Below, piece by piece: positions 1-10,824 of a DNA stretch of 64,000 bases. Source of the stretch: Phallus indusiatus (Eukaryota; Basidiomycota; Agaricomycetes; Phallales; Phallaceae). The stretch lies in assembly GCA_027605045.1 (NCBI GenBank), contig JAQFWX010000012.1, forward strand, positions 1,004,930-1,068,929. The letters run 5' to 3'. The notes beneath the pieces are model-generated. The model was not told the DNA's origin and ran no database searches. It worked only from the letters and a program-made list of their open reading frames with translations. The translations under genes and the position numbers were made by a program. Position 1 is the stretch's first letter. Each line of letters opens with the position of its first letter.

Positions 1-56
1 TTTGAGTGTCTTTTTGTTCGACTATTTTTTGCTGGATTCGTTCTAGACGACTTGTG

Positions 57-2882
57 TCAGATAAATAATTTTATTTCAGTTGCGCACAACCTACCTTTCT
101 TCCAAATTCCTTTGCCGGCCCTCCTAAAATGTGTGGATGCTTGATCTCGGGTCTGAATGCCTTCTCGCTCAAATGTGAGACAGCCTTGAATTAAACGAGA
201 GTCGTATTGGAGTCCTCGCATTATACCTGCCAGCATCGTGAGCCTCGTTCCATCCCGGTTAATATTCCTATGGGCTTGTTCATTCCCATTAGACGTCGTT
301 GGCGCCGCCTTCCAGATGTCAATGGGAATTTTGCTGTATGGTCTGTAGATCCCTGCCAGAGCCATTTTGTTTGATGCTTCCTTATCTGCAAGCCAATCTA
401 TATTCATGTAAGTATAGATCATACAAAGCATGCGACTTCAAGACTTACCTGCAGCTTTTTTCCCACCATTTCGAATCAATTCTAAGACCTCATCTAAATT
501 GGGAAGATTTTCAGCCGAAGCTAAACTTATCATTGCAGCGCGAACTTCATGCGAAACAGAATTTTTCAAGCTTGTGATATTCCGTAGATAATGTGCGAAG
601 CAGTAGCGGTAGATGCACGCCAAATGCTCTGTCGGCGTAAGATCCTTCAACTGTTTGTTCCACTCAACAGAATCTTTCTCTTCTCCATGGCATATCTCCC
701 GGAGATAAAGTCCCAGACCTACAAGAGAAATTAATGCCGGCATAAGATGGGAAGACAAAACATACCTAAGGCTTGACCGCTATGACCATCAGCAGTTATT
801 GTCTCAAACCCGGTGCCATGAATATGCCGAAATTGTACGGCTGTACCAGTGTCTTCTTTCACAATCCTGAACATTTCGCGAAACAAAATTTGGTGAGCTT
901 CCGCGCTTTGTGAAGTGGTGAAAGCTCGAGCGAGGACTAAAGCTGGTAAAATAGTTAGTATATGTAACATTGACACGAAAAATACAGTTGATTTTACACA
1001 CATCTTGAATATTCCGGAAACCAGGCCTCAACTTCGAACTCTTGCCATTTTTGTAAACGTTTGAAAGACGTATCAAGCGAGGGACGGGTTGTTTTGTGGA
1101 AAAGGTGACTCATGATTGGGAACATGCATATTACAATATAAATATATCCGTCATTCGAAATTTTGTGTTCTTGAATGTAACGGATATATCTGTCACTGAG
1201 AGGACCTTGAGACTGCTCTTCAAAAAGAGCTTCCGCTCCTAGGATAATGTTTGAATACCTTGTGCGCATGTTCATAAACCTAGTGGGGGCGTACCTTCCA
1301 AACCTGTCCCATTGGGATAACGCTTCAAACGAATTTCCTCGATTAGCCGACTTGTGTGATCGTGGTTTCCAAAAGACGGATGAAGGTCTGTGAGAGTCGG
1401 ATCTCTTATTTCTTGCCATTTCAAAGTGTTCCGTAGATCCGTCATAAACCCGTTGTCCAAGAATAGGCGTCTTGGTGTGGCATCCGCCAATCGCCAGTCC
1501 AAACGATACATTAAGTCAATGAATTGAAGGCGAATAGATTTGGGCGTGCGTATTCGGGAAGGATTTGGGTGAGAATGAGGATTTCGACAGACCATTAATA
1601 CATATGGACAATCGTGTAAGTTGTCGGGTTTGTAGATCTCGAAGTGTGCTTTACAATCGTTCGCTTTGACTAGTTTTCCTCTTTGTAATATACCCTTTGA
1701 ATCCCGGTGCCATGAAGCTGAAAATATACTAGCTTGAGTGAGGAATAAACGGAAAAAATAAACGCTTACCACAGAGTTCTTTCTGTTCGCGATAAGCACA
1801 TGTCGTCTTACAGTGCACGAGGGGACCATAGCCCTTGGACTGCGCGTCCAGTTCATACACGTTGATTCGTGCAACGTCGTTCATCATGAGAGCTTGAAGA
1901 TAATTTAAATCGAACTCTCCAATGTTACGGAGGATCAAGTGACCGTGCTCTCCCTTTTTGTGCAGCTCACAGCTAGACGACGAACAATGGCAATGCTTCA
2001 GCCTCCTGGAAGTAACGTGGCGCATACAAATTAATTAATTCTTACCGAACCAATGGTCTATTGCTGACATACTCGAAAATTAATTTTCCAGCGCATCGCT
2101 CAGCACCGTGACTGGATGTGCGCGAATTGGTGAGCGTGTAAACTAGATCTTTGTCTTTTTCTTCCGCTTCCTTGTTCAATTCGCTGTTGCCTCCCATGTC
2201 GACTCCAGCATTTGTCTGCGTATCCCAACGACATCCCCGGTCCTTCAAAGCGCAGAAGAAGCCCAAGGTTTTGGCAAAAACCTCTTGAGCAGCGTTAGTA
2301 GCGGGTGCTGTCTGGAAACGCATGTCCAGATCAGACGTGTCAGCGAAGGAGCAATATTTTATAGATCGACCTAAACTGGTGAGCCTTGTTTAAATTCTCA
2401 AGAAGATTTTATTACTCACAACCTGTTTTAACTCGAGTACAAGTTACAGGTGAATTGGTTTTGCTATACCGTTGGAGGAAATAGCACTTGATGTTCTTGC
2501 GCTGACCATGGTTCCCCCCAAGTGAGTATTGAATGTTATCTTTGGGGTTCACGAATTTATCGATGTCGGGATTAACAGGAAAAATATGAGCAATCGCATA
2601 ACCCGCGTTGTGCCCAGACTCAGGAAATTCAATGATTGCATCCGCAGGATGCTCGATTATTGCATGGACCGAACTTGTACGTTCTCGGGTTACGCGACCT
2701 TCTCCTTTGAGAATGTCCTCTGGTGATATGATCCGCTTCTCTTCGAAGTTTGATTGTACCGATACTGCGCTGTTGTGGGGGACTATATTGTTGATCAAGG
2801 CGCCAGCATCCAAACCGGCATTAGACAGTATTTGCTGTGCACGATGGATAGCGTCGCGCTCTTTGTTAGAATATGCAGCCAT
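57..2882 (-). CDS. Transposase-like multi-exon protein of a large agaricomycete family
   Basis: About eight short exons separated by introns of about 50-60 nt read continuously on the minus strand, from MAAYSNKERD (ATG at 2880-2882) to a TGA at 57-59. The N-terminal part is polar and has a GYAIAHIFPVNPDIDKF block. The middle has a Cys/His-rich stretch (KHCHCSSSSC) and a CRNPHSHPNP segment, like the zinc-binding DNA-binding part of MULE/FAR1-type proteins. The C-terminal half has RAFTTSQSAEAHQILF, then FRHIHGTGFETITADGHSGQALGLG, then SNGNEQAHRNINRDG. I recognise this order from a multicopy basidiomycete family that resembles Mutator-like transposase cores, but I cannot place a DDE triad with confidence. 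No terminal inverted repeats were found. It could be a domesticated or a mobile copy. An alternative upstream start (2966) exists; MAAYS was chosen because it follows the last plausible untranslated stretch. Confidence 0.6.
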
Positions 2883-3070
2883 CGTCGTCGACGCTCCCAA
2901 GAAAGTGTTTCTGAAGAGGTAAGATGAATTGTAAACTCCCTGAGCGTCGAAAATTTCATTAATCACACTTGACTAATATTTTACTTAGATCAAAGACTAT
3001 CAACTCATTTACTCCAACGCTTCAAAGTTAGACCTTTCAGCTGTCAGCACTAGGACCTCATCCCTTGTCG

Positions 3071-3115
3071 CTTACGCCCGATCATATAGATTGCTAAGGA
3101 AATATGATCGGTAAG
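3071..3115. repeat. Imperfect inverted repeat (hairpin)
   Basis: The arms cttac-gcc-cgatcatat and atatgatcg-gtaag are complementary except for a three-base insertion in the left arm, with about 14 bases between them. It could be a small MITE remnant or a protein-binding palindrome in the shared promoter region. Confidence 0.45.
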
Positions 3116-3314
3116 AGATATAGTTGGGTCCAGACATTACAAACCTGACGTTTGAACCTCCAAAAGACTCCGGCGCAATGAGTATCACCGGGATTTGTGC
3201 TTCAATGTCAGTTGCAACCCTTCAAGTTCAAAACTCTTGTTATGCGACGCCATTATTTAGGTTATATGAAAGAAAACACTCTAATGGGGACCGCGGACAT
3301 CGGAAAAATGAGCA

Positions 3315-3322
3315 TATATATA
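3315..3322 (+). promoter_or_regulatory. TATA-like box upstream of zinc-binding gene
   Basis: A run TATATATA lies about 50 bases before the ATG at 3372. It is suitable for a short 5' UTR, but no transcription start can be read from sequence. Confidence 0.35.
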
Positions 3323-3371
3323 GGCAGGTGAGTTCTCTTTTCAAATCATCTTCCACCCCGAAGACTTGACA

Positions 3372-4299
3372 ATGCCTTTGCGCCGATCTATTGCTTCCTC
3401 CTATTCTCCCTACCCCCTTCGCTCAGCGCGTCGTAGATCTTCATATGTAGAGATTGATGATGACGCTGACTCCCTCAGAGAATTCAAAAGTTCGCTTTTC
3501 AGGTATCCGGTCGCAGCCCAGATCACCTCTTTCAACCTCCTCTGCTTTGATCGCGAAACGAAGCAGGTTAAAGAGTTCCCATAGTAAGTTTTATTAATTA
3601 ATAATTCTCATTCAATCTAAGATTATTTTAACACAGCCCGACCGATGCTAACGAGCGTCCCATCAACCCAGATGGTTTCAACGCTTACTTTGACTATCGC
3701 CGTCTGGCGTTTGAATGCTTTTGTGGGTTTGTAACCCCAGGCTCTACGCCCAATTTTGTCACTGCAACAGTCGTGAACAGGGTGCACAAACTGTGCTGTT
3801 CAAAGTGTAGCTTCAACGGTATGTTTTCTTCTCCTTTTTGACTTTTTATTTATTAATATACATACAGTTCCTTTGAATCTTATCCGCTTGTCAGCCACCA
3901 AAAGGCAGTTTTATATGATTCCAAAGGATAAAACCCAGCGTACGCAATCTATTTAAATATTTTGGAACAATACTGATATTCTATTAATTTGTAGCTACCA
4001 GGCCCATTACCTCTTCCATGATCATGGTTAGAGAGGTAGCGGCACTCCCCGGCCCTCAATACTCCGGGATTCAGGATAGTACACAAGGTGAGAACTTTTT
4101 TTGCATATTGTTCTATAATATTTACTTTATCCTTACAGCTTCTCAAAGCGGCACCACCAGCCGCCAGTCCCAAGCCTCCTCATCAAAGGCAAGTTCATCT
4201 ACCAGCAACGCCATACGCTGGGAAATTTGTCCCATCTGCGATCACACTTATCGCGAAGGAGGGTTCAGAGCACACAGGAGATTTGATTGTTTTGTTTAA
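3372..4299 (+). CDS. Small zinc-binding hypothetical protein
   Basis: Five exons join in frame. Exon 1 starts MPLRRSIASSYSPYP and ends at 3583 (donor GTAAGT). Exon 2 starts at 3637 (acceptor ACACAG) and continues YPTDANERPINPDGFNAYFD. The last exon ends at 4299. Two cysteine clusters are visible: FECFCGF with CCSKCSF in exon 2, and a C-terminal C-x2-C-x11-H-x4-C (CPICDHTY...H....C) that looks like a C2HC zinc finger. Between them is a Ser/Thr/Gln-rich linker (SQSGTTSRQSQASSS). I do not recognise the family. The finger and linker suggest nucleic-acid or protein binding, which is inference. Length is about 200 residues. Confidence 0.6.
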
Positions 4300-4636
4300 C
4301 TAACTCTTAGCTACTTCAAAGATTCAAAGCCTTCCCAAATGCGCCAAATGCGCCTTTTCTTCTTATTTTATTAGGTTTAGTTTATTATTTAATTCTTAAA
4401 CTTGCCTGATATAAAAAAAAACGTCTATTTCTATTTTAAAGTGCAGCTAGAGTACGGCCGAACAGTGTGACATTATGTTTGGGATCACCCTGGACTAGTC
4501 TAGTTAACCGGACAACTCCGGTTAAAGCCCGACGACCGAGTGTGCACAAGGCACTATGAACCCGTAGACAAGGTACAGATTGGACCAGTGCGTAATTCTG
4601 ACTTCTAATGGGTTACCCGACACCAACCTTATTTAG
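4300..4636. other. Intergenic, AT-rich, no gene seen
   Basis: AT-rich 3' flank of the zinc-binding gene, with an A-tract near 4415, followed by about 200 nt of mixed sequence. No exon of the PQ-loop transporter whose last exon follows could be found here in any plus frame. Confidence 0.4.
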
Positions 4637-4935
4637 GTTGGATCACTTATGCTACTGCGGGAGTAATGCAGGGTTCACTGCTTGTTATGTGTTTAGCCTG
4701 GAAAGTCCGCCAAGCTCGTTTGGGAATGGATGACTTCGGAAAACCCATCGGAGCCGATGTTCCAACAGTTACGTTGACAAGTACAGAACAAAACGTGTCA
4801 GAAGAGACCGCCTTGACCCCAAATCAAGACGCGTTGGGTGCCATAAACGAGCACACACCGTTACTGAGGAAACAGGGTACTACCGGTGGGAGCGGCAAGT
4901 TCCGGGACTTTTTTTCAAAGGTGATTGGTCGTTAA
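4637..4935 (+). pseudogene. Orphan last exon of a PQ-loop (cystinosin/Ypq-type) transporter
   Basis: After an acceptor-like TTTAG at 4632-4636 the frame reads GWITYATAGVMQGSLLVMC, then LAWKVRQARLGMDDFGKPIG, then a polar tail and a stop at 4933-4935. This matches the last transmembrane helix and cytosolic tail of fungal PQ-loop vacuolar amino-acid exporters, in which VMQGxLLxMCLxWKxRQxRLGxDDFG is a familiar ending. The tail holds an acidic dileucine-like signal (EHTPLLRK) as expected for vacuolar sorting. None of the preceding helices or PQ motifs is present upstream. It is therefore a truncated copy unless it is spliced as a short new protein from the internal ATG at 4666 (89 residues). Confidence 0.6.
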
Positions 4936-5207
4936 TTCGAGGGACTACTAAGTATCAAATATCAGTGCATATATCATTTTTACATACAGATGTCATAATA
5001 CAATACCCTTTGTGAAAGCGTGTGTTTTCTTGTGAACTAGCTGTCAAAACTGCATCCAAAAACGTGAAATCAAACAAGGCTTCAATTTGAAGGAAACAAG
5101 GCACATAACCAAAGACATATCAACTCAATCGAATAGTGTAGAATAGTAGCTGACAGACGCTTTTTGTCATACATCCCACAAAGCCTACAAATTGCGTCTT
5201 TACCTCG

Positions 5208-6265
5208 TCACTGCGGTAAATCAATATCTTCACACATAACAGGTACAAGTGATCGTCCCATTGAGCTTTCACCAGGGGAATCAAGGTACCACAGCTGATC
5301 AATGCCAGTCCTTTGCAAATAGTCTCTCAGTCGAGAATAATTGAGACCAACAGCATGGACACCATGCGAATCATCAGACAAAGTAAAACGACCCCCTTTT
5401 TGTTGAATAAGCTGGAAGTAGCAGTAGTAGTAATAGGATTGACCACGTTCGTCTAATGAGCCAGATAAAGCATGTTTCACTCACTTTAACGATGTCAGAC
5501 CCAGGATAAGCACTGTCCCATCCCTTTCGGAACGCGGCAGCATTTAGCTCGAATAGAGCATTGTACCCGATAGCGAAATCAACGTTTCGCTCAATTTTCT
5601 CCCAGACTTTGGGAAAAGCCATGAAATCCAAGCTGGGAGTATACAATCGACAAAGATCGAAATGACCAATGATTTCCGGGCGAAACCGTCTCATCAGAGT
5701 GAATTGTGCATCAAAATATTCGTGTAAGAGTTTCTCTGTTCCCGAGTTACTGACGTCCCGGGTCCCGTCTTCGGAACCGTCGCAAGACTGAACAGCTCGT
5801 CGAAATGTGGCCTCATCAAAATCAATCGGTATCGTGTTGACATGGTGCAAGGATCCGACGATATATTGAATCTTGTTTTCGTACTTCTTAAGCAGGTTCT
5901 CAAGTCCCCGCAGATCTTCATCAGTGATGTATTCGGTCTCCAATCCAACGAGGAGAGTGATGCGATCAGAGTAAAGTTCCTTAAGTCGATGGGCTTCTGC
6001 AACGAATTTATCAAAAGTGTCCGCCAAGTCGTCTAACGTCAAGTCTTCCTTCAGAGAACAGCATGAAATCGGGGTAAACTTCAACAGAGAATCTCAGATT
6101 TGATACCTCCTCTGGATATAAGTCTTCTATTCGGTATCGTGGAACATGTTCTGTAAGCCCATAGATGTTAAAGTTACTAGCAATTGCCTGCTGAACGACC
6201 TCCTCTAGTGTATCCTTTGCGTGTTTGCAGAATTGGCCAGAATGTGAATGGAAGCTAAAGAGCAT
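5208..6265 (-). CDS. HIS2: Histidinol-phosphatase (PHP family)
   Basis: This enzyme removes phosphate from L-histidinol phosphate, the penultimate step before histidinol oxidation in histidine biosynthesis, in the cytosol. The start MLFSFHSHSGQFCKHAKDTL at 6265 gives the PHP metal motif H-x-H right at the N terminus. TEHVPRY (motif II), IVGSLHHV (motif III), IIGHFDLCRL and LSDDSHG (last D-x-H metal motif) follow in order. Exon 1 ends ...EDLYPEE at a GTATCA donor and resumes EDLTLDDLADTFDKF after a TGAAG acceptor. A second intron separates ...SAYPGSDIVK from LIQQKGGRFTLSDDSHG. The protein ends ...CEDIDLPQ at the TGA 5208-5210. Length (about 310 residues) and motif order fit fungal His2 proteins. 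The gene is single-copy here and looks intact. Confidence 0.9.
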
Positions 6266-6478
6266 GAAGGGGGACGTGAGAATGGCGGCCCTCCGGGTAA
6301 ATATATTCGCCGGTTTGCTGAGATAGGTGGTACATACACGTAAACGTACAAGAAAATGTTGCATATGCTGATATCATCGAACATAAAAGAAGAGGGTAAC
6401 CCAATAGATCACAAACGACACTGCAATAAACCAGCCTGGCTGACTTGGTTGAATTGCTCAGAAACACAAAATTATTCA

Positions 6479-8452
6479 TCAAAGTTTAGACTTTTCCACC
6501 ATGTGACTCGAACTTCTGGTAGTAAAAGCATCCTTTCCAGACTGCTCCCACCAATCTTGAGCGGCACGAGTAGCATCATATCTAACCGGAAAAGTGAGAA
6601 TAAAAGACGTTAGTCATTAGTATGCGATAGCATCCGCATGCCGTATATGCTAACGTACCCAAACTGTTCCTGGCTTTTCTTTCTATCAGCCCATTGATTT
6701 TGGTTGCCTTCGAAGGAATCGCCTTCCTCATCAACTACGGTCGCACCAGCTCGTCGCCGCTCCTCGGCACGCATTGCAGCCGTCATCTCTCTATCTCGTC
6801 TCTGCTGTTCCGGTCCATCTGGCAGATGGAATATCTGCAATCAAAAATGTTGGGAAATCACAAATCACACGCATTTTCATTTTCATTTACGCACCTTTTG
6901 ATTCAACCGGCTACTGAGTTGTGTTACAGCCGTTCGCTGTAGTCTCAAATCTTGATATGCTTTTAGAAACACAGGTAATTGGCTGAGATGCGAGATGTGA
7001 GAAAAGAGCGCGCCGAGAACGGCTGCGTCTTCGACCTGTGAGAAGGTATGAGAAAACGAGGGTGGTGGATAGGATTGTTATGGTGTCGGTACATACGGCC
7101 ATGGCTGCACCTTGGGCCCTGTAAGGTAACATGGGATGACACGCATCCCCTAAAAGAACGATATGCCCTTTAGGATGAATCCATCTATCAAACACTCTGA
7201 GCGTCGAGTAAATAAACAAATAAACGAAGTAACGCACGTAGTAAGAGGGTCGCGATCCATTAATTTCCACTTTAGGGTTGAAGGCACAAAAGAAAGCAGT
7301 TTTTGAATTCTAGGCTCAAAATCTCTGAAATCATATCTCATTTTGTCTGAGCTTCCTTCTGCTGTCCAGCTTTCTACCGAACCATCGTCCGGATGTAAAA
7401 GAACCATATTAAATTCTTGCTTCCCACGCTGAAAAGGTTTAAAGTATTTTAATGGCAATTCATATGCTTGTTTAATGAATACCTGCGGAGACGTACAATA
7501 CAATACGCCATGAGGTGCCTGCCGGGTGCCATCCAGGCGGTCATTTCAGGGTGATCGACGAAAGAACGTAATTCGGGATCCGCGAGTAAATGAGAGGTAG
7601 GGATAATGGCACGATAGGCCGCATCCCCCGTCGGGGTAGCATTTGTGTGCGGTACTATGCGCTAGGTACACGGAATACCTTGTAAGACGAACAAGTTGAG
7701 AAATATAAGATGCGCCTACCTCTCGTATGAGACTTTTTACGCCATCAGCAGCGACAATAAGATCCGCTCGCAATATCTGACCGTCTTGAAGCTTGACCCA
7801 AGCCGCACCGCCAGCACGGGTAGCAGGGCCGTCAGATACGCCGACATCAACGACGGTAGAAGCGAGTTTAATATCGATAGGGGGAGTGAGACAGCTCAAC
7901 ACGAGATCGTACAGCATTTTGTGCAAGTCAGCCCGGTGAACGTGATAGTACGGTGAACCATATAGCTGTTCCATCTTTGTCCAATCGGTGCGGCCGACGA
8001 CGTCGCCAGTATTGTCTGAGAAGAAGATGTTAAACACCCAAAAACAGATACACGGGGAAGCGAAGAACTGACATCGACGGAAAACAATAGCATCAGGTTT
8101 AACACCCACTCTGTCCAAGACGTCTCCCAAGCCCCACCGGATCAACAGACGACTGAGATTTGGTGTAATTTGGATGCCAGCACCAACTTCTGCAATGGCT
8201 GGGGCACTCTCCAACAGTAACACTCGATGACCACCCTGAGCGAGGGTGAATGCAGATGCCAAACCACCCATCCCACAGCCAACGACGATGATCGACAGAC
8301 TCAGGGGTGCTTTCTGACGCTACCAGTTAGATTGAACAGGACAGGACACGCGAATGATGATCACGTACCGCTGTGCCCGCCGAATGCACACCCTTCGCAA
8401 ATGCATCGGTCGGCGACGATGAATTATCGAGAGCAGTGGTAGTGGACGACAT
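6479..8452 (-). CDS. FAD-dependent monooxygenase, salicylate-hydroxylase-like
   Basis: Class A flavoprotein monooxygenase that would hydroxylate an aromatic acid using NAD(P)H and O2. The start is MSSTTTALDNSSSPTD at 8452. After a first intron comes the Rossmann GxGxxG (IIVVGCGMGGLASAFTLAQG). ESAPAIAEVGAGIQITPN, the DG motif (DLIVAADGVKSLIRE) and the GD motif (GDACHPMLPYRAQGAAMA) follow in canonical order. The last exon codes YDATRAAQDWWEQSGKDAF and ends at the stop 6479-6481. At least six short introns interrupt the frame. It is divergent from a zinc alcohol dehydrogenase with only 350 nt between starts, so co-regulation in aromatic catabolism is plausible but unproven. The substrate cannot be read from sequence; salicylate, 6-hydroxynicotinate-like and other aromatic acids are all used in this family. 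Confidence 0.85.
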
Positions 8453-8802
8453 GAGAGTTAATAGATGGCAATCAAGTCATCAGTGTCGGATATACATTCA
8501 CCCTGAATTAAATTAAAGTTCGTCAGTTTAAATTGCTATTTCCCCACATGTTACTCCTAACGTGTCCACCGGAACTCCTTCTCGTCCTGCTTTGTCGAAA
8601 AATCGAAACGCGGCACGGGGAGTGGTTGAGTGCAAGTCGGTACACGGGATTTGCGGGTATTGAGCTGAACAAGCGCGTGTGAACCTCAGATATGATGTCA
8701 TCACCTGCTCTGAACGCGGCCGGAACTATGCATGCACAAAGTTCTTGTCGACAAGAAGCCATTCCCAGGGAAAAATGAACTTCCTCGATTTTGACACAGA
8801 CG
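8453..8802. promoter_or_regulatory. Shared 350-nt bidirectional promoter region
   Basis: The translation starts of the divergent monooxygenase (8452) and alcohol dehydrogenase (8803) are 350 nt apart, so both promoters lie here. No clear TATA box or known operator was identified; small ORFs in it have no family resemblance. Confidence 0.5.
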
Positions 8803-10285
8803 ATGTCGACGGCCATGACAATCCCGACCACAATGAAGGGTTGGCAGATCGTAGAGTGGAAACAGCCTTACAAGTTCTCGACGGACATTCCTGTTCCACA
8901 AATCGAGAGACCAAATGAAATTCTGATCAAGATCGCAGTTGCAGGATACTGTCATACGGAAATGATGGTCCAGAATGGAGAATTTGCGCCTAAGATGACT
9001 GCGGGGAACAAGCTGCCTCTTATCCCTTCTCACGAAGGTGTCGGTGTCGTTGCTGCAATCGGCTCCAGTGTCAAAACCGTAAAAGTGATAAGATTATCGT
9101 TTGATATACCTCCGATGCAATTTTCTCAAACCGAATCCTAGGTAGGAGACCGTGTAGCAACATTGACCATAAAGAACGTGTGTGGTGAATGTGGCGACTG
9201 CAAGAAGGGTCTTATCAAATACTGTCAAACCGCAGACCACAGCGGTGTTATTGCCAATGGTGCAGCATGCGAATACATGGTTGCAGATGAAGCTTGGACT
9301 ATTCCTCTTCCTCCATCCCTAACGTTCGAAGCTGCTGCTCCGTTAATGTGCGCAGGTACATGCTCTCGCCTGAACGTTATTAGCCCGATTGACCTAGCTC
9401 GTCTTTATCCTCCTAGGCGCAACCATTTACTGTGCTTTGAAAACAGCGAATTTGAGTGCAGGGCAAAGCGTAGCAATCATTGGCGCAGGTGTATGTTTTT
9501 GGCTCCCAGTCTCCTTACCCGACCGCGCCTAACGTCTTCGTTTCAATGACCATAGGCGTTGGGACACCTTGGTGTCCAATTTGCTAAATGCATGGGACTT
9601 CGAGTTGTTTGCGTCGATGTTCGACAAGCACCATTAGACCTGGTGAAAGGTCTCAAGTATGCACCGGTGAGTAGTCAAGTCCTCCAGAAGATGTTCAAAA
9701 GTCATTCTAAAGCACGTCTCAGGACTATGCCATCGATGCCACCAAAGGGGTGGAATATGCATTGCAAGAGATTAACGATGAAGGTGTTGATGCTACTATA
9801 ATGGCTACCGATGCCATTCCGGCGTATTCATATGGTCTCCAGCTAACAAAGAAGCACGGTACATTTGTTGTAGTTGGGCAGTAAGTGTCAACGCACGCTT
9901 ATCCTCTTGATTCTTAAACACTTGTACCAGGCCTTTTGAATCTATTGTAAGAGCACATTGAAAATAGTCTTTCTCGATCTTCTTAACTTCAACACACAGC
10001 CCATCCACTATAACCAACTAATCTTCCGAGATCTGACTATCAAGGGGTCTCTTTTGAGTGACCCTGATTTAGCGAGGGAGATGGTGAATTTGGTTGCGGA
10101 AAAAGGTGATCTCGGCTACTTCCTGCGACTTCTTCTCTATCGTACTCATTCTATTTCTTCCGTTTCTAGGAATCGAAGTTCGGACGAAGGCGTATCCTCT
10201 GAAAGACATTGAAACTCTTATGCAAGACTACCATAAAGAAAACCACGCTGGCAAATTGGTCTTACGTGTGTCGGAGGATGTATAA
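8803..10285 (+). CDS. Zinc-dependent alcohol dehydrogenase (AdhP type)
   Basis: Medium-chain dehydrogenase/reductase, cytosolic, oxidising a primary alcohol or reducing an aldehyde with NAD(P). The ATG at 8803 gives MSTAMTIPTTMKGWQIVEW. The catalytic zinc ligands appear as GYCHTE (Cys) and PSHEGVGVV (His-Glu). The structural zinc cysteines are CGECGDCKKGLIKYC. The nucleotide-binding fold is SVAIIGAG, then ALGHLGVQFAKCMGLRVVC after an intron. Exons continue through DYAIDATKGVEYALQEI, ATDAIPAYSYGLQLTKKHG, LIFRDLTIKGSLLSD and finally GIEVRTKAYPLKDIETLM, ending at 10285. Gene order and the divergent monooxygenase suggest a shared catabolic role (inference). All key residues are present. The intron phases were deduced from homology and small errors are possible around 9350-9430 and 9890-10000. 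Confidence 0.88.
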
Positions 10286-10824
10286 CCATTCCTCCATTTC
10301 CCGATATCAATTTGAATGAATGAGTAAATCCATCATTGTAATTTGCCACGTTTCTTTTATGTTCACGGTGTACGCTTCCAAACAATCGTTGTTTTTTATT
10401 GCTTGCAAGGGGTTCCATTTCAAGTTGTATTTGAGTTTACATTTATTGATAAAGTTATTTTCATTTCCCCTTTAGACTTACAGACGTCAACTGTCTGCGC
10501 GATTTCATCTAAAAGAAATATTAAGAATTCAAAGTCCGGGCAGACATAATATCTAATTGCTTTCTAAATTTTTCTCAGCATCTATTTGAATGCAAATACA
10601 CGTGCCTTATCTTTCTCCTATGTCTGTCATTTCTGCTAAACAAAGACTATGGCGCGCTCAAAGGACGGAAAACGGAGACTATCAGCGTTTGACGAATTTG
10701 AATTTATAACTCAATTTTTACTATTATACTGAGATAGGCTAATCATCGATCCTCTTCAGAGTAGGTTATTCGCTCCACGCAAGATACGAGTCGCGGGGGA
10801 CAAAGTCATTTTAACAATAATAAG
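10286..10824. other. Intergenic between convergent ADH and AP-1 mu genes
   Basis: This holds the 3' UTRs of two convergent genes. The part from about 10690 to 10824 is the AP-1 mu 3' UTR and is partly duplicated at 21230-21400. No additional gene is seen. Confidence 0.5.

Larger units (their letters stand above)
2883..3371. other. Intergenic region between divergent genes
   Basis: This interval separates the minus-strand transposase-like gene from the plus-strand zinc-binding gene and must hold both promoters. Apart from the TATA-like box and the hairpin listed separately I see no gene in it. Short ORFs here have no recognisable content. Confidence 0.5.
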
